The notes under the pieces: generated by a model | The model's input: only the letters and a program-made list of their open reading frames with translations | What the model was told of the DNA's origin: nothing | The model's database searches: none | Origin: Geminisphaera colitermitum TAV2 | GTDB lineage: Bacteria; Verrucomicrobiota; Verrucomicrobiia; Opitutales; Opitutaceae | Assembly: GCF_000171235.2 (NCBI RefSeq) | Contig: NZ_ABEA03000085.1 | Location: forward strand, 1-64,000 | DNA: 64,000 bases | Direction: 5' to 3' | Shown: positions 17,589 to 26,409 of the stretch, one piece after another | Position numbering within the stretch: the stretch's first letter is position 1 | Layout: each line of letters begins with the position of its first letter | Made by a program: the position numbers and the translations under genes

Positions 17589-20500
17589 TGTGGAGAGGTT
17601 CCGGGAAGGATGAAGGTGTCGGTAGTGGTTGTGCTGGTGGCTTTGTCGCCACCGACCGCGGTGAGGCGCAGTCGGAAGCGCGCATCGCTGTCGTGTGGAA
17701 ATGGATACACGGTGATTTCGTATGGGAAACGGTCCACGAGGCGCGGCGCGGCGGCGGCAATGGTGCTGTCATCGAGGAGCAATTCGACTGTCGCGCCGGC
17801 GGCGGGACGACCGGTGAGGGCAATGTAGAGCGAATCTTTGCCGAAGGGGGAACGGATGCGCCACGCCTGTAATTTGCCCCATTCTTTGCTGAGATCGGCG
17901 GTGATCGGTTTGGCGGCGACAGGCGGGAGCGCGGGGGCGATGCCGGTGGTGGAAGCTGCCACGGGGGCATAACCCAGCGCGACGAGACCACGTGGAGGAA
18001 CGGTCAGCGAGGGCGTCCATTGGGTCGGTGTGGCGTCCGCCGCGCCAGCGGCGGCGGTGCGGACGAGCACAGGGGTTTGCGAGGCAATATGGAGGGCGGT
18101 GGTGTCGAGCTTGATGCTGTTTGCCGGGCGGGGGTCGGAGGCGTCGTTCATAAGGACGATCCAGAAGTGCTCCGGCGTACGGGCGGCGATCCAGTTGAGG
18201 CCGGGATCGTCCACGGTGACGCCGCGCGGGAGGAGGGGGCGGGCATTGCGTTCGCCGAAAATTTCGCCGCCGAGCTGGCCGAAGACGCGGTTGTTAAACC
18301 ACACGTATCCATCCTGTCGTGACCACGGAAAACGGATCGTGCCGCCCGAGCGGAGTTCGGCTTCGGCGAAAAGCCAGTCGAGCGTGAAGGCGAGTTGCGG
18401 GGGGATGTGGTGATAGTAGAGGCTGGTGACGTCGGGATCGTCGATCGGATATCGGGCGGACTGCGGCAGATCGGTGAAGCCGTTGATGTAGTAGCCGGGA
18501 TAGTTGCCAAAGCGGCCCACGATGCCATTGCGGGCGAAATCGCGGAAGAATGTGTCTCCTGTTTTCGAATACAAGCGGAGGAGCGAGGGAGTCCAAGAGG
18601 ACATCATGATATTCTGGAAGCCACCGGTGTCGTCGGCCTTGGTGCCGGAGAAGAAGGTGGAGGGTTGTTCGAGACCAAGTCCGACCGGGGAAACGACGCG
18701 GGCGGGCACGGTTTTTTCCCGCACGTCGCCGGCATGGCGCGGCAGGCCGAGGCGGTATTTTTCATCGCTGCGCCACCAGAGGTGCGTGTTGCCGGTGAAG
18801 CGGCCGTTTTGGTGGATGAGAACCGGCGTATCCGGGGAGGGGGGGGAGGGTTGCGAGCGGAGGCCGGCGATGGTCAGGGCGCCGGCCTTGCGGGCGGCGT
18901 CGAGCCAGCGGGCGTCGCCTGTGATGTCGTGCAGGTCGAGGAGATCATACCAGACGGGGATGAAATTGTGGTTGTAAAAGGGGCCGTAACCGAGGTCGCG
19001 GGTTTTGGGTGCGTCAAGTTCGGCGGCAACCCAGTCAGCGGCCTGACGGGTGGCGGTATCCAGAAGCTCAGGACGCAGGTCGAGTCGCCAGAGGGCGAGG
19101 GTTTGGGAGAAGCGCGTCACCCAGGTTTGCGCGGGGCGCGAGGCGGCGGAGCGGCGGACGAGATCGGCAATCCAAGGGTTGGCGCCCGGGCCGAGAAGGG
19201 CGTCGAGTCCCTGCCACCAGGATGTGCCGAAGTAGCGGTTGGGGCCGCCGAGGCGGATGGAGTTTTCGTTTACGTAGGAGGGGGTGACTTTGGGGTCGCG
19301 CAGGGCGAAGTGCGCGGCGGGACGGGTGAGCATGTATTCGATGGCGGGCAGGGCGCGAGTGGCGTAGAGGTCTTCGTCATCGGTGAGCACGGCGGCGGAA
19401 ACGAGCGCGAGCGGCGCGGCATGTGTAACGGTGCCGGGGCTTTCGATGTTCCAGAATCCTTTGAGGCGGGCGTCCCAGCCGCCGGAATTGGAGTCGCGCA
19501 CGAGGTCGATCATGTTGCGGACCGACTGGATGAGGGACTGGCTCACGGGATGGCGGTCGTCGGCGACGCCGAAAATGTTTTTGTCGGCGTAGGCGAGCGC
19601 GTCGTTCCATGAACCGGCGCGGGCAAACACACGCCAGCGCACGGTATGCGTTTCGCCTCGTTTCCATTGCGAATCGCCAAGGCCGAGCACGGGGCGGAAG
19701 ACGGCGGGCTGGAGGAGTCCATCGGGGGACTGGAGCGAGAATCCGTAGCGGGCGTTGTGCACGGCGGGCCAGGCGAAGGGGATTTCGGAGGGAGCGGCGG
19801 CAACGCCAAGCGTGATGGAGGGGCGGGAGGCATCGGGCGTGGGCAAGAGTTCGATGAGGGCGAGCGGTTGCGGGGTGACGGTGTCGGTCAACAGGCGTGG
19901 GCCGGAGGGGAGACGCTGGAATTGGTAGAGCGGCGGGAGGAGGTTGAACGCGACGTCGGCGCGTTCGCGCGCGACGAAGGGTGTCGCGGCCAGCGAATAG
20001 TAGCCGTCCGCAGGCGCGGTCAGCGTGGTCGTGATTTCAAAGTCGTCGCCTCCGGGAGCGACGCGCCAGATCGAGGTGGCGGAGGTTTTGTCCTTTGAAA
20101 AAGTGCCAGAGGCATCGGTGAACGTGAGTTCGACGCCGCCATCCGGCAAGACGCGGGCAGAGCGGGCGGTGAGTGTAGTGGAGGGAGCAGCACGCCAGGG
20201 ATCGGCCTCGGAGCCGGTGAAATAATCGTGTCCGCCGATGCGCACTCGGACGCGAAGGGCGTCACCGGAGTTGTTTTTCCAAAGCGGGTTGATGCGGGTG
20301 GCGTCGATGTTGTTTTCGGTGGAGTGGAGGAGTTGGAGGGTTTCGGAGACGTTGCCGGCGGGGACGGTGATCCAGACGTTGGCGGACTTAACTTCAGTCA
20401 CGCGGTGCACGGCGCCGCCGCGGGCGAGGAAGCTCACGCGTGTGGTTTTTCCGGTAAGCGTGGCGATGGTGCGGTCGGGCGAGGAAGCGGCGGCGGCGGC

Positions 20501-21121
20501 GGTTGGGGATGCGGTGGCGACGGCGTCTGGTTCATCGTAGACAGGTTTGAGGACAAGCGGTTTGACGCGGAAAGAGAGGAGTGTGGCGCGTGGCAGCGCG
20601 TTGGGATCAAGTGTGGAGTCGGTGGTGAGGAGGATGGCGTCGCAACGGGCGAAGTGGCGGGCGGTGTCGATGATTTCAATGGCGGTGTCACCTGCGGAAA
20701 TCGGAAGCGAGCCGATGCGTTCCCATCGCCAGCCGTTGGAGCCGTGGCGTCCGGCTTCGGCGGGCAGGCGTTGTCCGTTGACGGCAATGGCGAAGCGGCG
20801 CGTGCCGGGCTGCGTGGTTGCGTAGTCCACGGCGCGCGCCCATATGGTGTATTCACCGTTTAATGACACGTTGACGGCGGTAATAGCGTTGATCGACGAG
20901 CCTGTCGCGCGGAGGATGCCGTCGTGGCCTCCGAGCGAGCCGACGTTCGTCTCCTGCTGCCAGCCGCCCGGGAATTGGAAGTCGTCGGCAAAAACGACGA
21001 GGCTTGCCTGCGGGGTGGTCGCGGATGCAAGCGAAAGGGTGAGAGGCAGAAAAGCTGAAAGACTGAGGGAGATGGCCAGCAGGGGACGCAGGAGGGCGGA
21101 AATGGTGTTGGTGGCAGGCAT
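17585..21121 (-). CDS. Large exported carbohydrate-active-like protein, uncharacterised
   Basis: A 1178-residue protein with a signal peptide (LLRPLLAISLSLSAFLPLTL). The first 200 residues are beta-rich and resemble a carbohydrate-binding module (GEYTIWARAVDY, IEIIDTARHFARCDAILL). A second beta-domain follows to about 520. A tryptophan- and tyrosine-rich helical region spans about 540-990 (WWQGLDALLG, FYNHNFIPVWYDLLDLHDIT), like the alpha/alpha toroids of polysaccharide lyases and hydrolases, and a C-terminal beta region ends it. I recognise no named family. The catalytic class is inferred only from architecture and operon context. ATG 21121 begins the signal peptide. It overlaps the SGNH-DUF2264 start by ATGA. 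Confidence 0.75.
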   Translation of the reverse strand: MPATNTISALLRPLLAISLSLSAFLPLTLSLASATTPQASLVVFADDFQFPGGWQQETNVGSLGGHDGILRATGSSINAITAVNVSLNGEYTIWARAVDYATTQPGTRRFAIAVNGQRLPAEAGRHGSNGWRWERIGSLPISAGDTAIEIIDTARHFARCDAILLTTDSTLDPNALPRATLLSFRVKPLVLKPVYDEPDAVATASPTAAAAASSPDRTIATLTGKTTRVSFLARGGAVHRVTEVKSANVWITVPAGNVSETLQLLHSTENNIDATRINPLWKNNSGDALRVRVRIGGHDYFTGSEADPWRAAPSTTLTARSARVLPDGGVELTFTDASGTFSKDKTSATSIWRVAPGGDDFEITTTLTAPADGYYSLAATPFVARERADVAFNLLPPLYQFQRLPSGPRLLTDTVTPQPLALIELLPTPDASRPSITLGVAAAPSEIPFAWPAVHNARYGFSLQSPDGLLQPAVFRPVLGLGDSQWKRGETHTVRWRVFARAGSWNDALAYADKNIFGVADDRHPVSQSLIQSVRNMIDLVRDSNSGGWDARLKGFWNIESPGTVTHAAPLALVSAAVLTDDEDLYATRALPAIEYMLTRPAAHFALRDPKVTPSYVNENSIRLGGPNRYFGTSWWQGLDALLGPGANPWIADLVRRSAASRPAQTWVTRFSQTLALWRLDLRPELLDTATRQAADWVAAELDAPKTRDLGYGPFYNHNFIPVWYDLLDLHDITGDARWLDAARKAGALTIAGLRSQPSPPSPDTPVLIHQNGRFTGNTHLWWRSDEKYRLGLPRHAGDVREKTVPARVVSPVGLGLEQPSTFFSGTKADDTGGFQNIMMSSWTPSLLRLYSKTGDTFFRDFARNGIVGRFGNYPGYYINGFTDLPQSARYPIDDPDVTSLYYHHIPPQLAFTLDWLFAEAELRSGGTIRFPWSRQDGYVWFNNRVFGQLGGEIFGERNARPLLPRGVTVDDPGLNWIAARTPEHFWIVLMNDASDPRPANSIKLDTTALHIASQTPVLVRTAAAGAADATPTQWTPSLTVPPRGLVALGYAPVAASTTGIAPALPPVAAKPITADLSKEWGKLQAWRIRSPFGKDSLYIALTGRPAAGATVELLLDDSTIAAAAPRLVDRFPYEITVYPFPHDSDARFRLRLTAVGGDKATSTTTTDTFILPGTSPQ

Positions 21122-21208
21122 GAGTGAATGATGGCAGAAGGTGAGCCTTCTGCTGGAAGCGAAGGCCATGGTGGAAACAGGGCGAATGCGAGAACCGGAG
21201 GGGAGGGA

Positions 21209-21964
21209 TTACCAAGGCACTAAAGTTGTCGATCCAGAGTTGCCGATACCTCGCCAGAACATCGAATTGTTGTGATCGTAGGGCATCTGCTTGGAGCCGA
21301 CCGGTGGAAAATTGACGCCTTGAACCGGAGGAAGGAGAGCATCCACATGTCCGTCCACAAATACGCAAAATACTTTGCCATCATTGCGATTATACTTGGT
21401 CACCTTGGCGGCTTCATATGCGAACAGGTTAATTGACTCGGGAGAATCCGCGATCATGGCGGTGCGGGAAGGATTGATGATTTGCTCAATGCGCAGCGGC
21501 GAGTGAGGCGGCGAAGGCTGCAACACGCGTAACATCGCATTGTAACCATACGAGCAACAGCCATCCCTTTTTTCCACCATGGGCGAATGAAAGACGGTAC
21601 CTCCCCATTTTTTCAGGTAGTTATCATAGGTGTCGGAAGTGGAAAAATCAGGCGCGTCGCCGCGTCCTGAATAGAGAATTTTCCACAGTTGTTGTATCCA
21701 AAAATAATTATCGTTTAGCGCGGTTGCGGCCACCGGCAGGTTGCCCTTGTTGTCGGCGATGAAGATCTGGGCGGCGGCGCCGAGTTGGCGCAGGTTGCTG
21801 CGCGAGGTCGCCATATGGGCTTTTTTACGAACGCTGCCGACAACGGGAATAATGATGGCGGCGAGGATACCGATAATAGCGATGACGGTGAGAAGTTCGA
21901 CCAGGGTAAAACCACGGCGGGCAATAGCGATGTGATTGGATGGACGGAAGGCAGATGTTTTCAT
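21209..21964 (-). CDS. Type II secretion-like pseudopilin, second copy
   Basis: A 251-residue protein with a prepilin leader ending in RRG before FTLVELLTVIAIIGILAAII, and the SNLRQLGAAAQIF segment of the same family as the proteins at 9.7 kb and 44.0 kb. The C-terminal half has FCVFVDGHVDALLPP, the H-x-D-G-like end typical of these pseudopilins. The leader is longer than usual (about 20 residues). It lies in the minus-strand block between the GH36 gene and the 1178-residue protein, with 22 bp to the GH36 stop. The cargo or pilus function is unknown. Confidence 0.87.
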   Translation of the reverse strand: MKTSAFRPSNHIAIARRGFTLVELLTVIAIIGILAAIIIPVVGSVRKKAHMATSRSNLRQLGAAAQIFIADNKGNLPVAATALNDNYFWIQQLWKILYSGRGDAPDFSTSDTYDNYLKKWGGTVFHSPMVEKRDGCCSYGYNAMLRVLQPSPPHSPLRIEQIINPSRTAMIADSPESINLFAYEAAKVTKYNRNDGKVFCVFVDGHVDALLPPVQGVNFPPVGSKQMPYDHNNSMFWRGIGNSGSTTLVPW

Positions 21965-21987
21965 GGGGAAGGGGGGGGGGAGGAGGA

Positions 21988-24150
21988 TTACGGTGTGATC
22001 GTGACTGGTTGATTGTCCGCAGGGAGTTCAACGCGAATGAGTCCGGCGACAGAATGCCAGACGAAAACAGGGCCGGCCTCGGCTCCGGCCAGCGTGACGG
22101 CGGCTCCGTCGGGCGCGACTTCGAAGCGGGTGACGAAGGCGGGCGGCAGATATTTGTCCGGATTTCCAATGAGCGCCCATCTGTGGCTGATGGGTGAAAA
22201 AATCACGAAGGCATCAGTAAGCGGCGCGAGCGTGAAGTCGATAGAGGGCGCGTCGGACGTGAGGTGGCGGGCGGTGCGGGTGAGCGTGTCGTAGAGGAGG
22301 ACGGATGCAGGCGGTGTGGCGCGGGCGTCCTGTCCGCTTCCGAAGCATGGCCACGTGATTTCCAAGCCTGCGGGCGGGACGCCCGCGCCACTTTGGGAGG
22401 GGAGCATCGCTGCGCGGTGTCGGAGGTCGTCCATGTGCCATGCGCCACGGACGGTTTTTTCGGGATGCGTGAGGTTGTAGGCGGCGAGGGCGGCGGTGCC
22501 GTGCGGGAGGGGAGCGATGACCCGGTAGGCGTCGTCGTCTTCGTAAGGATCTATGAATACACTTTCCGGCGTAGGCACAGCGGGCGCGAGCGGGCGCAGG
22601 ATGCGGCCGTCGGTGAGATGCAGCGGGGTGATGAGTTCGCGGACAAAATGGTCGGGGTGGTCGGAGAGATAAACGGGGCCGCCGGAGATAGCTTTGCTGC
22701 GCGCCATGAGGGGTCCGGCAACACGATCACTACTGTGAAACATGTCGTGGTCACCCCAGACGGTCTGCCCCATCCAGAGCATGTTGCCGAATGAATTGTG
22801 CAGGTGGTGCTTGGCGCGCCAGGCGTCCTCTTTTTTGTAGTCCTCGCTGCATCGCATGACTTGCGACAGGGGTTGGTGGAGGATGCAAAGGTTGTTGTGC
22901 GCCATGCAGCCGATGACGCCGGAAAAGTGTGCGGCCACGGTATTCTCAAACGCATGACGACAACCGGCGGTGGCCGTCACGGCATTTTGCACATTGGTTG
23001 AGTCGGCGTATTTGCGGAGGTTGGCGGCCTGGTTGTCCACCTTGATGAAGTCGAATCCAGCTTCTTGCACGGGGCGCAAAAAGGCTTCGTAAAACACGTC
23101 TGCATCGCCGGGCGTTTCGCCGGGGAGTTTTGGAGAATCGGGTGTGTTTTTCAGGCGAATGAGATGACGGTCCACCTCGCTGCCGAGGGCGTGGTCGGCG
23201 AGGATGCCGCCCCAGTAGCCGTTGTAGTTGAGCCAAAGGCCGAGCCAGCGCAGACGCAGATCGGCATCGGCGGCGGCGCGGACGGGAGCCCAGCCGCGTG
23301 GAAATTTTTCTGGGTGCGGATGTGCGCTGTGCAGGCGGCGGGCGCTGGTGGCGGTGGAGACCTGGCCGGGCGCGCCTTCCTGGGTTTCTATCATGCGGTC
23401 GGTGGCGCGGCTGCCGTCGTCCACATGGCCGTCGTCGATCAAAACCCATCGCACGGGAACGGGCGAGGCGGCGAGGCGACGCATGACACCAGTGATGATT
23501 GGTTCGTCGATCGCCAGTTTGAATTCCTCGAACGAACACCAGCCGAGGTATTCAAAGACTTCGGGATAGGTTTTGTCGCGGCGGAGGCGTCCGGTGCCGC
23601 GCAGGGTCGGGTGCGCAAGGGCGAGTTCCCAAACGCGCGCGCTTGCCGCGCAGGGGCTGGCGGCGCGGGCACAGGCAAGGAGCGGGAGTTCGCCTTCAAA
23701 CGGTGTGCCGGCAAAGTGCGCGGCTTCGAGTCGCAGGGATTGTCCGTCGCCGCGTAGTGATGCGACGGAGTGCATGCCGACGAGCGGAAGGAGCGCGAGG
23801 TAATCGCCGTCTTCGAGTTGAAACAGGGCAAACATGCCGCCGTGTTTCGCGTTGTGGAGTTCAGCGGTCGAGCGCAGTGGGAGCGGGTGGCACTGGTTGT
23901 ATCCTTCGGGCCACAAATCGAGCGCCGGGTTGATGGCATGACGCTGAAAGGGCGCGTAATAACAGCATCGCCGCCAGCGTGGGAGCGCGAGCGGCGTGCT
24001 GTAAAACACGCCGCCGTCATCAGGAATGGCCGCGTGTAGTTGGGTAACAACTACGTCGTCGCGTGTTGATTCAAGCGACATTACCGCTTGATCAGCGGAC
24101 GAAAATACGGGGGCGGGCGGCAAATCCAGAGCTGATGCAAGCGGTGTCAT
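21988..24150 (-). CDS. Raffinose-synthase/Sip1-like alpha-galactosidase, GH36 family
   Basis: A 720-residue cytoplasmic-looking enzyme without signal peptide, of the GH36 raffinose-synthase/Sip1 branch, which hydrolyses or transfers alpha-galactosyl groups. Diagnostic segments are YLGWCSFEEF, VLIDDGHVDD, FIKVDNQ with the probable nucleophile D372, WGDHDMFHSSD, and AISGGPVYLSDHPD. Near the C-terminus a palindromic repeat (22316-22391) is inserted in frame and adds an odd peptide (GAGVPPAGLEITWPCFGSGQ). ATG 24150 is chosen because it follows the PEP-CTERM stop by 25 bp; longer versions overlap that gene. A 9-nt G run precedes the start. The substrate is inferred only from family membership. Confidence 0.85.
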   Translation of the reverse strand: MTPLASALDLPPAPVFSSADQAVMSLESTRDDVVVTQLHAAIPDDGGVFYSTPLALPRWRRCCYYAPFQRHAINPALDLWPEGYNQCHPLPLRSTAELHNAKHGGMFALFQLEDGDYLALLPLVGMHSVASLRGDGQSLRLEAAHFAGTPFEGELPLLACARAASPCAASARVWELALAHPTLRGTGRLRRDKTYPEVFEYLGWCSFEEFKLAIDEPIITGVMRRLAASPVPVRWVLIDDGHVDDGSRATDRMIETQEGAPGQVSTATSARRLHSAHPHPEKFPRGWAPVRAAADADLRLRWLGLWLNYNGYWGGILADHALGSEVDRHLIRLKNTPDSPKLPGETPGDADVFYEAFLRPVQEAGFDFIKVDNQAANLRKYADSTNVQNAVTATAGCRHAFENTVAAHFSGVIGCMAHNNLCILHQPLSQVMRCSEDYKKEDAWRAKHHLHNSFGNMLWMGQTVWGDHDMFHSSDRVAGPLMARSKAISGGPVYLSDHPDHFVRELITPLHLTDGRILRPLAPAVPTPESVFIDPYEDDDAYRVIAPLPHGTAALAAYNLTHPEKTVRGAWHMDDLRHRAAMLPSQSGAGVPPAGLEITWPCFGSGQDARATPPASVLLYDTLTRTARHLTSDAPSIDFTLAPLTDAFVIFSPISHRWALIGNPDKYLPPAFVTRFEVAPDGAAVTLAGAEAGPVFVWHSVAGLIRVELPADNQPVTITP
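22316..22391. repeat. Palindromic repeat (family 3) inside the GH36 coding sequence
   Basis: Perfect 15-bp arms, GTGGCGCGGGCGTCC and its complement, enclose 46 nt. A related sequence (GTGGCGCGGGCGTCTCGCCC) occurs outside genes near 7209. Its length keeps the GH36 reading frame open. It looks like a repeat inserted near the 3' end of the gene and translated. Confidence 0.75.
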
Positions 24151-24175
24151 GCCAAGGGGGGGGGCAGTGGCGTTG

Positions 24176-25039
24176 TCAGCGTTTGCCGAAACGGCGGGCG
24201 ATGAGCAGGAGCGCGGCAGCACCGCCAATGAAAGCCGCAGCCGTGGAAGGTTCGGGAATCGACGATGCAGCGGTGTAGGTGACGCTCAGTTCGCTGAATG
24301 AGAGCGAGCAGCTGGCGCCTGAGGTGGCGAAGAAAGAAACCGCATTGAAGCCGGTGTAAACATTGGTGGTGGTGACCGCACTGGATACGACAGAATCTCC
24401 GGCTGCATTCGCGAAATTTGAAGTTACCTGAACTTGATTTCCAGCAAGCAACTTGAGCATAAGCGTTCCGGAAACGGAGGTAAGGCTGGCACTATCGTAG
24501 GTGAACTTCGTGGAATCCTGCGTTCCAATCAATGGGCTGCCTGTCGTAGTGGTGGTAAAGAGATTTCCCCCCTCTGCATTTCTGATCCGGATACCATCTG
24601 CCGTGCTGTCTTTGGATGCGTAATCAACACGATAGCCGGTGGCTGATCCGAAATTGAGCTTCGATCCATCAGTCGCACTGCCGATATCAAAGAGGCCCAA
24701 TCGGAAGGTCTGGCCGCTAGCGACGGAGATGCCTGCACCGGTCATCGTGAAATTCAGGGTAAGCGTGTCGCCCGGTTTCACCAACGTCACTTTGTCAAAC
24801 TTGCCGATGAAGTAGCTGACGCCTGTGGTGGCGGGAGTAAAAACCAATTCTGATGATGATCCGGTAGAGAAGCTTCCTCCCACCGCTGAGCCTCCTGAGC
24901 CGACAGCCCATGTGTTTTGCCCCGTTGCAGCGGTTTTGGCCGTTGCAAGATCGTAAACAGTGTTGGCGGTGGCCGTGAGCGGAAGGATGGCAAAAGCTCC
25001 CAGTGAGAGCGTAAGAAGCAGCGAACGTGTAGTGTGCAT
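24176..25039 (-). CDS. PEP-CTERM sorting domain protein, block B
   Basis: A 287-residue exported protein. The signal peptide covers residues 1-25 (SLLLTLSLGAFAILPLTATA). The mature part is beta-rich with many Ser, Thr and Gly residues and reads like a lectin-type sandwich (FTMTGAGISVASGQTFRLGL). The C-terminal PEP-CTERM signal is IPEPST, a hydrophobic stretch AAAFIGGAAALLLIA and RRFGKR. ATG 25039 starts the signal peptide. It is the first gene of a long minus-strand block, divergent from a LacI gene with two AAACGTTT sites between them. A role in surface carbohydrate binding is inferred, not shown. Confidence 0.9.
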   Translation of the reverse strand: MHTTRSLLLTLSLGAFAILPLTATANTVYDLATAKTAATGQNTWAVGSGGSAVGGSFSTGSSSELVFTPATTGVSYFIGKFDKVTLVKPGDTLTLNFTMTGAGISVASGQTFRLGLFDIGSATDGSKLNFGSATGYRVDYASKDSTADGIRIRNAEGGNLFTTTTTGSPLIGTQDSTKFTYDSASLTSVSGTLMLKLLAGNQVQVTSNFANAAGDSVVSSAVTTTNVYTGFNAVSFFATSGASCSLSFSELSVTYTAASSIPEPSTAAAFIGGAAALLLIARRFGKR

Positions 25040-25084
25040 GATGATGAGCGAGGTTGGGTGGTTCGTGTGATTGATGAGGTGAAA

Positions 25085-25100
25085 TGGGGAAACTTCCCCA
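25085..25100. promoter_or_regulatory. 16-bp palindrome in the PEP-CTERM leader
   Basis: TGGGGAAACTTCCCCA has 7-bp arms around AC, 46 bp upstream of the PEP-CTERM ATG. It may be a regulator site or a leader hairpin; nothing else identifies it. Confidence 0.4.
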
Positions 25101-25107
25101 ATAATTA

Positions 25108-25157
25108 GGAAACGTTTTCGAGAATGTTTCCTTCCGCGCAAGAAAGAAAACGTTTCC
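25108..25157. promoter_or_regulatory. Paired LacI-type operators in divergent promoter region
   Basis: GGAAACGTTTTC at 25108-25119 and its exact reverse complement GAAAACGTTTCC at 25146-25157 face each other, with centres 38 bp apart. Each carries the AAACGTTT core typical of LacI/GalR-family operators. They lie between the PEP-CTERM gene (start 25039) and the LacI gene (start 25206 or later). This fits autoregulation plus control of block B. The pairing of a specific regulator is inferred from position. Confidence 0.65.
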
Positions 25158-25205
25158 GAATTATATTTCGTTGATAAATAGAATGTTAAATTTCCAACAA
25201 CGAAC

Positions 25206-26396
25206 TTGCCTTCGTCCGGTGGATGCGATGTATTGGCAGGCATCGTGATTCGCCGCTCCCGCCGTATTTCCCGCACTCCCGCACTCATCGGCCCCGCTGC
25301 AAACGGCGCGGCGGGGAACAGATCAACTGACAACGGACGCGTGACGGGCATCCGCGAACTGGCGGCGGCACTCGGACTGAGCGTGAGCACGGTGTCGCGG
25401 GCAATGAACAACCGCTATGGCGTCGATGCCGAAACACGCGAGCGCGTGGTGGCCGCGGCACGCGAGATCGGTTACGTGCCCGACGCGGCGGCGCGGCGAC
25501 TCAAGTCGCATCCGCGTCTGCGCGTGGAGGTGCTTTTCTCGCCGTATCACGGTCCCAATGACGAAATCAACCCGGCGGCGCTGGCGACGTTGCAGGCGTT
25601 GCGCGAGCGGGCGGCGGCACGCAGCATCGCGCTCGCGGTGCGCGAGCTTACGGATACGCAACCACCGGCGGAGGTCGCGGCGGACCTGGCGACGCATGTG
25701 GCGGAGCAAGCCTTTGACGTGGCGATCACGTATGGACATTTTCATGACGAAACGCTCGCCGTGTTGCGCGACAGCCACCTGCCTGTCGTGTGCCTGCAAA
25801 GCCAAGCGCGCAGCCTGCGCCAGATCGGCGTGACGGTGGATACGGCCACCGCCGCGTATCAGGCAACCCAATACCTCGCCGCGCTCGGTCACATGCGCGT
25901 GGCGCTGGTGGCGGGCGCTGTCGCATCGCTCCACCACCGCGGCTACCACGAGGGTTTCGCGGCGGCGGCGGCGGAGTTCGGGCTGGTGTCGCCGGAGGCG
26001 TGGCGTTTGTCGCTGCCACCGGCGGAACTCAACGAGGCGGGGGCCACGGCGGCGCTCGCACCGCTTCTCGCGGCGAAGGCATCCGCGCGCCCGACCGCCA
26101 TCGTGTTTGCCTCGGACTGGCTGGCGATGGGCGGGTTGCGCGCGGCGCAAACGGCCGGGCTGACTGTGCCGGGAGAGGTAAGCTTGATCGGTTTTGACAA
26201 TGTCGCCGCCGCCGCCGCGCTCACGCCGCCGTTGACAACATTTGATGTTCACCATGACGCAATGGCCGATGCGGTGCTGGATGCGGCGACCGAATTGCTC
26301 GAAAATCCGAACGCCCCCGCCACGCCGGAGCAGGCGGCGCGCATGGTCCGGGCGGATTTGGTGAAACGTGCTTCGTGCGCACGGTGGGGGCGCTGA
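25206..26396 (+). CDS. LacI family transcriptional regulator (block B)
   Basis: A LacI/GalR-type repressor. The HTH is GIRELAAALGLSVSTVSRAM with the hinge AARRLKSHPRLRVEVLFSPY; the effector-binding domain follows (VSLIGFDNVAAAAALTPPLT). The start is uncertain. The longest frame opens with TTG at 25206. GTG at 25245 is possible. GTG at 25341 would place the HTH at residue 2, as is usual in the family, so the true protein may be about 351 residues. It is divergent from the PEP-CTERM gene, and its 3' end is 13 bp from the convergent GH78 gene. It probably senses a sugar released by the block B enzymes. Confidence 0.9.
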   Translation: MPSSGGCDVLAGIVIRRSRRISRTPALIGPAANGAAGNRSTDNGRVTGIRELAAALGLSVSTVSRAMNNRYGVDAETRERVVAAAREIGYVPDAAARRLKSHPRLRVEVLFSPYHGPNDEINPAALATLQALRERAAARSIALAVRELTDTQPPAEVAADLATHVAEQAFDVAITYGHFHDETLAVLRDSHLPVVCLQSQARSLRQIGVTVDTATAAYQATQYLAALGHMRVALVAGAVASLHHRGYHEGFAAAAAEFGLVSPEAWRLSLPPAELNEAGATAALAPLLAAKASARPTAIVFASDWLAMGGLRAAQTAGLTVPGEVSLIGFDNVAAAAALTPPLTTFDVHHDAMADAVLDAATELLENPNAPATPEQAARMVRADLVKRASCARWGR

Positions 26397-26409
26397 TCGG
26401 TTGCTACAT

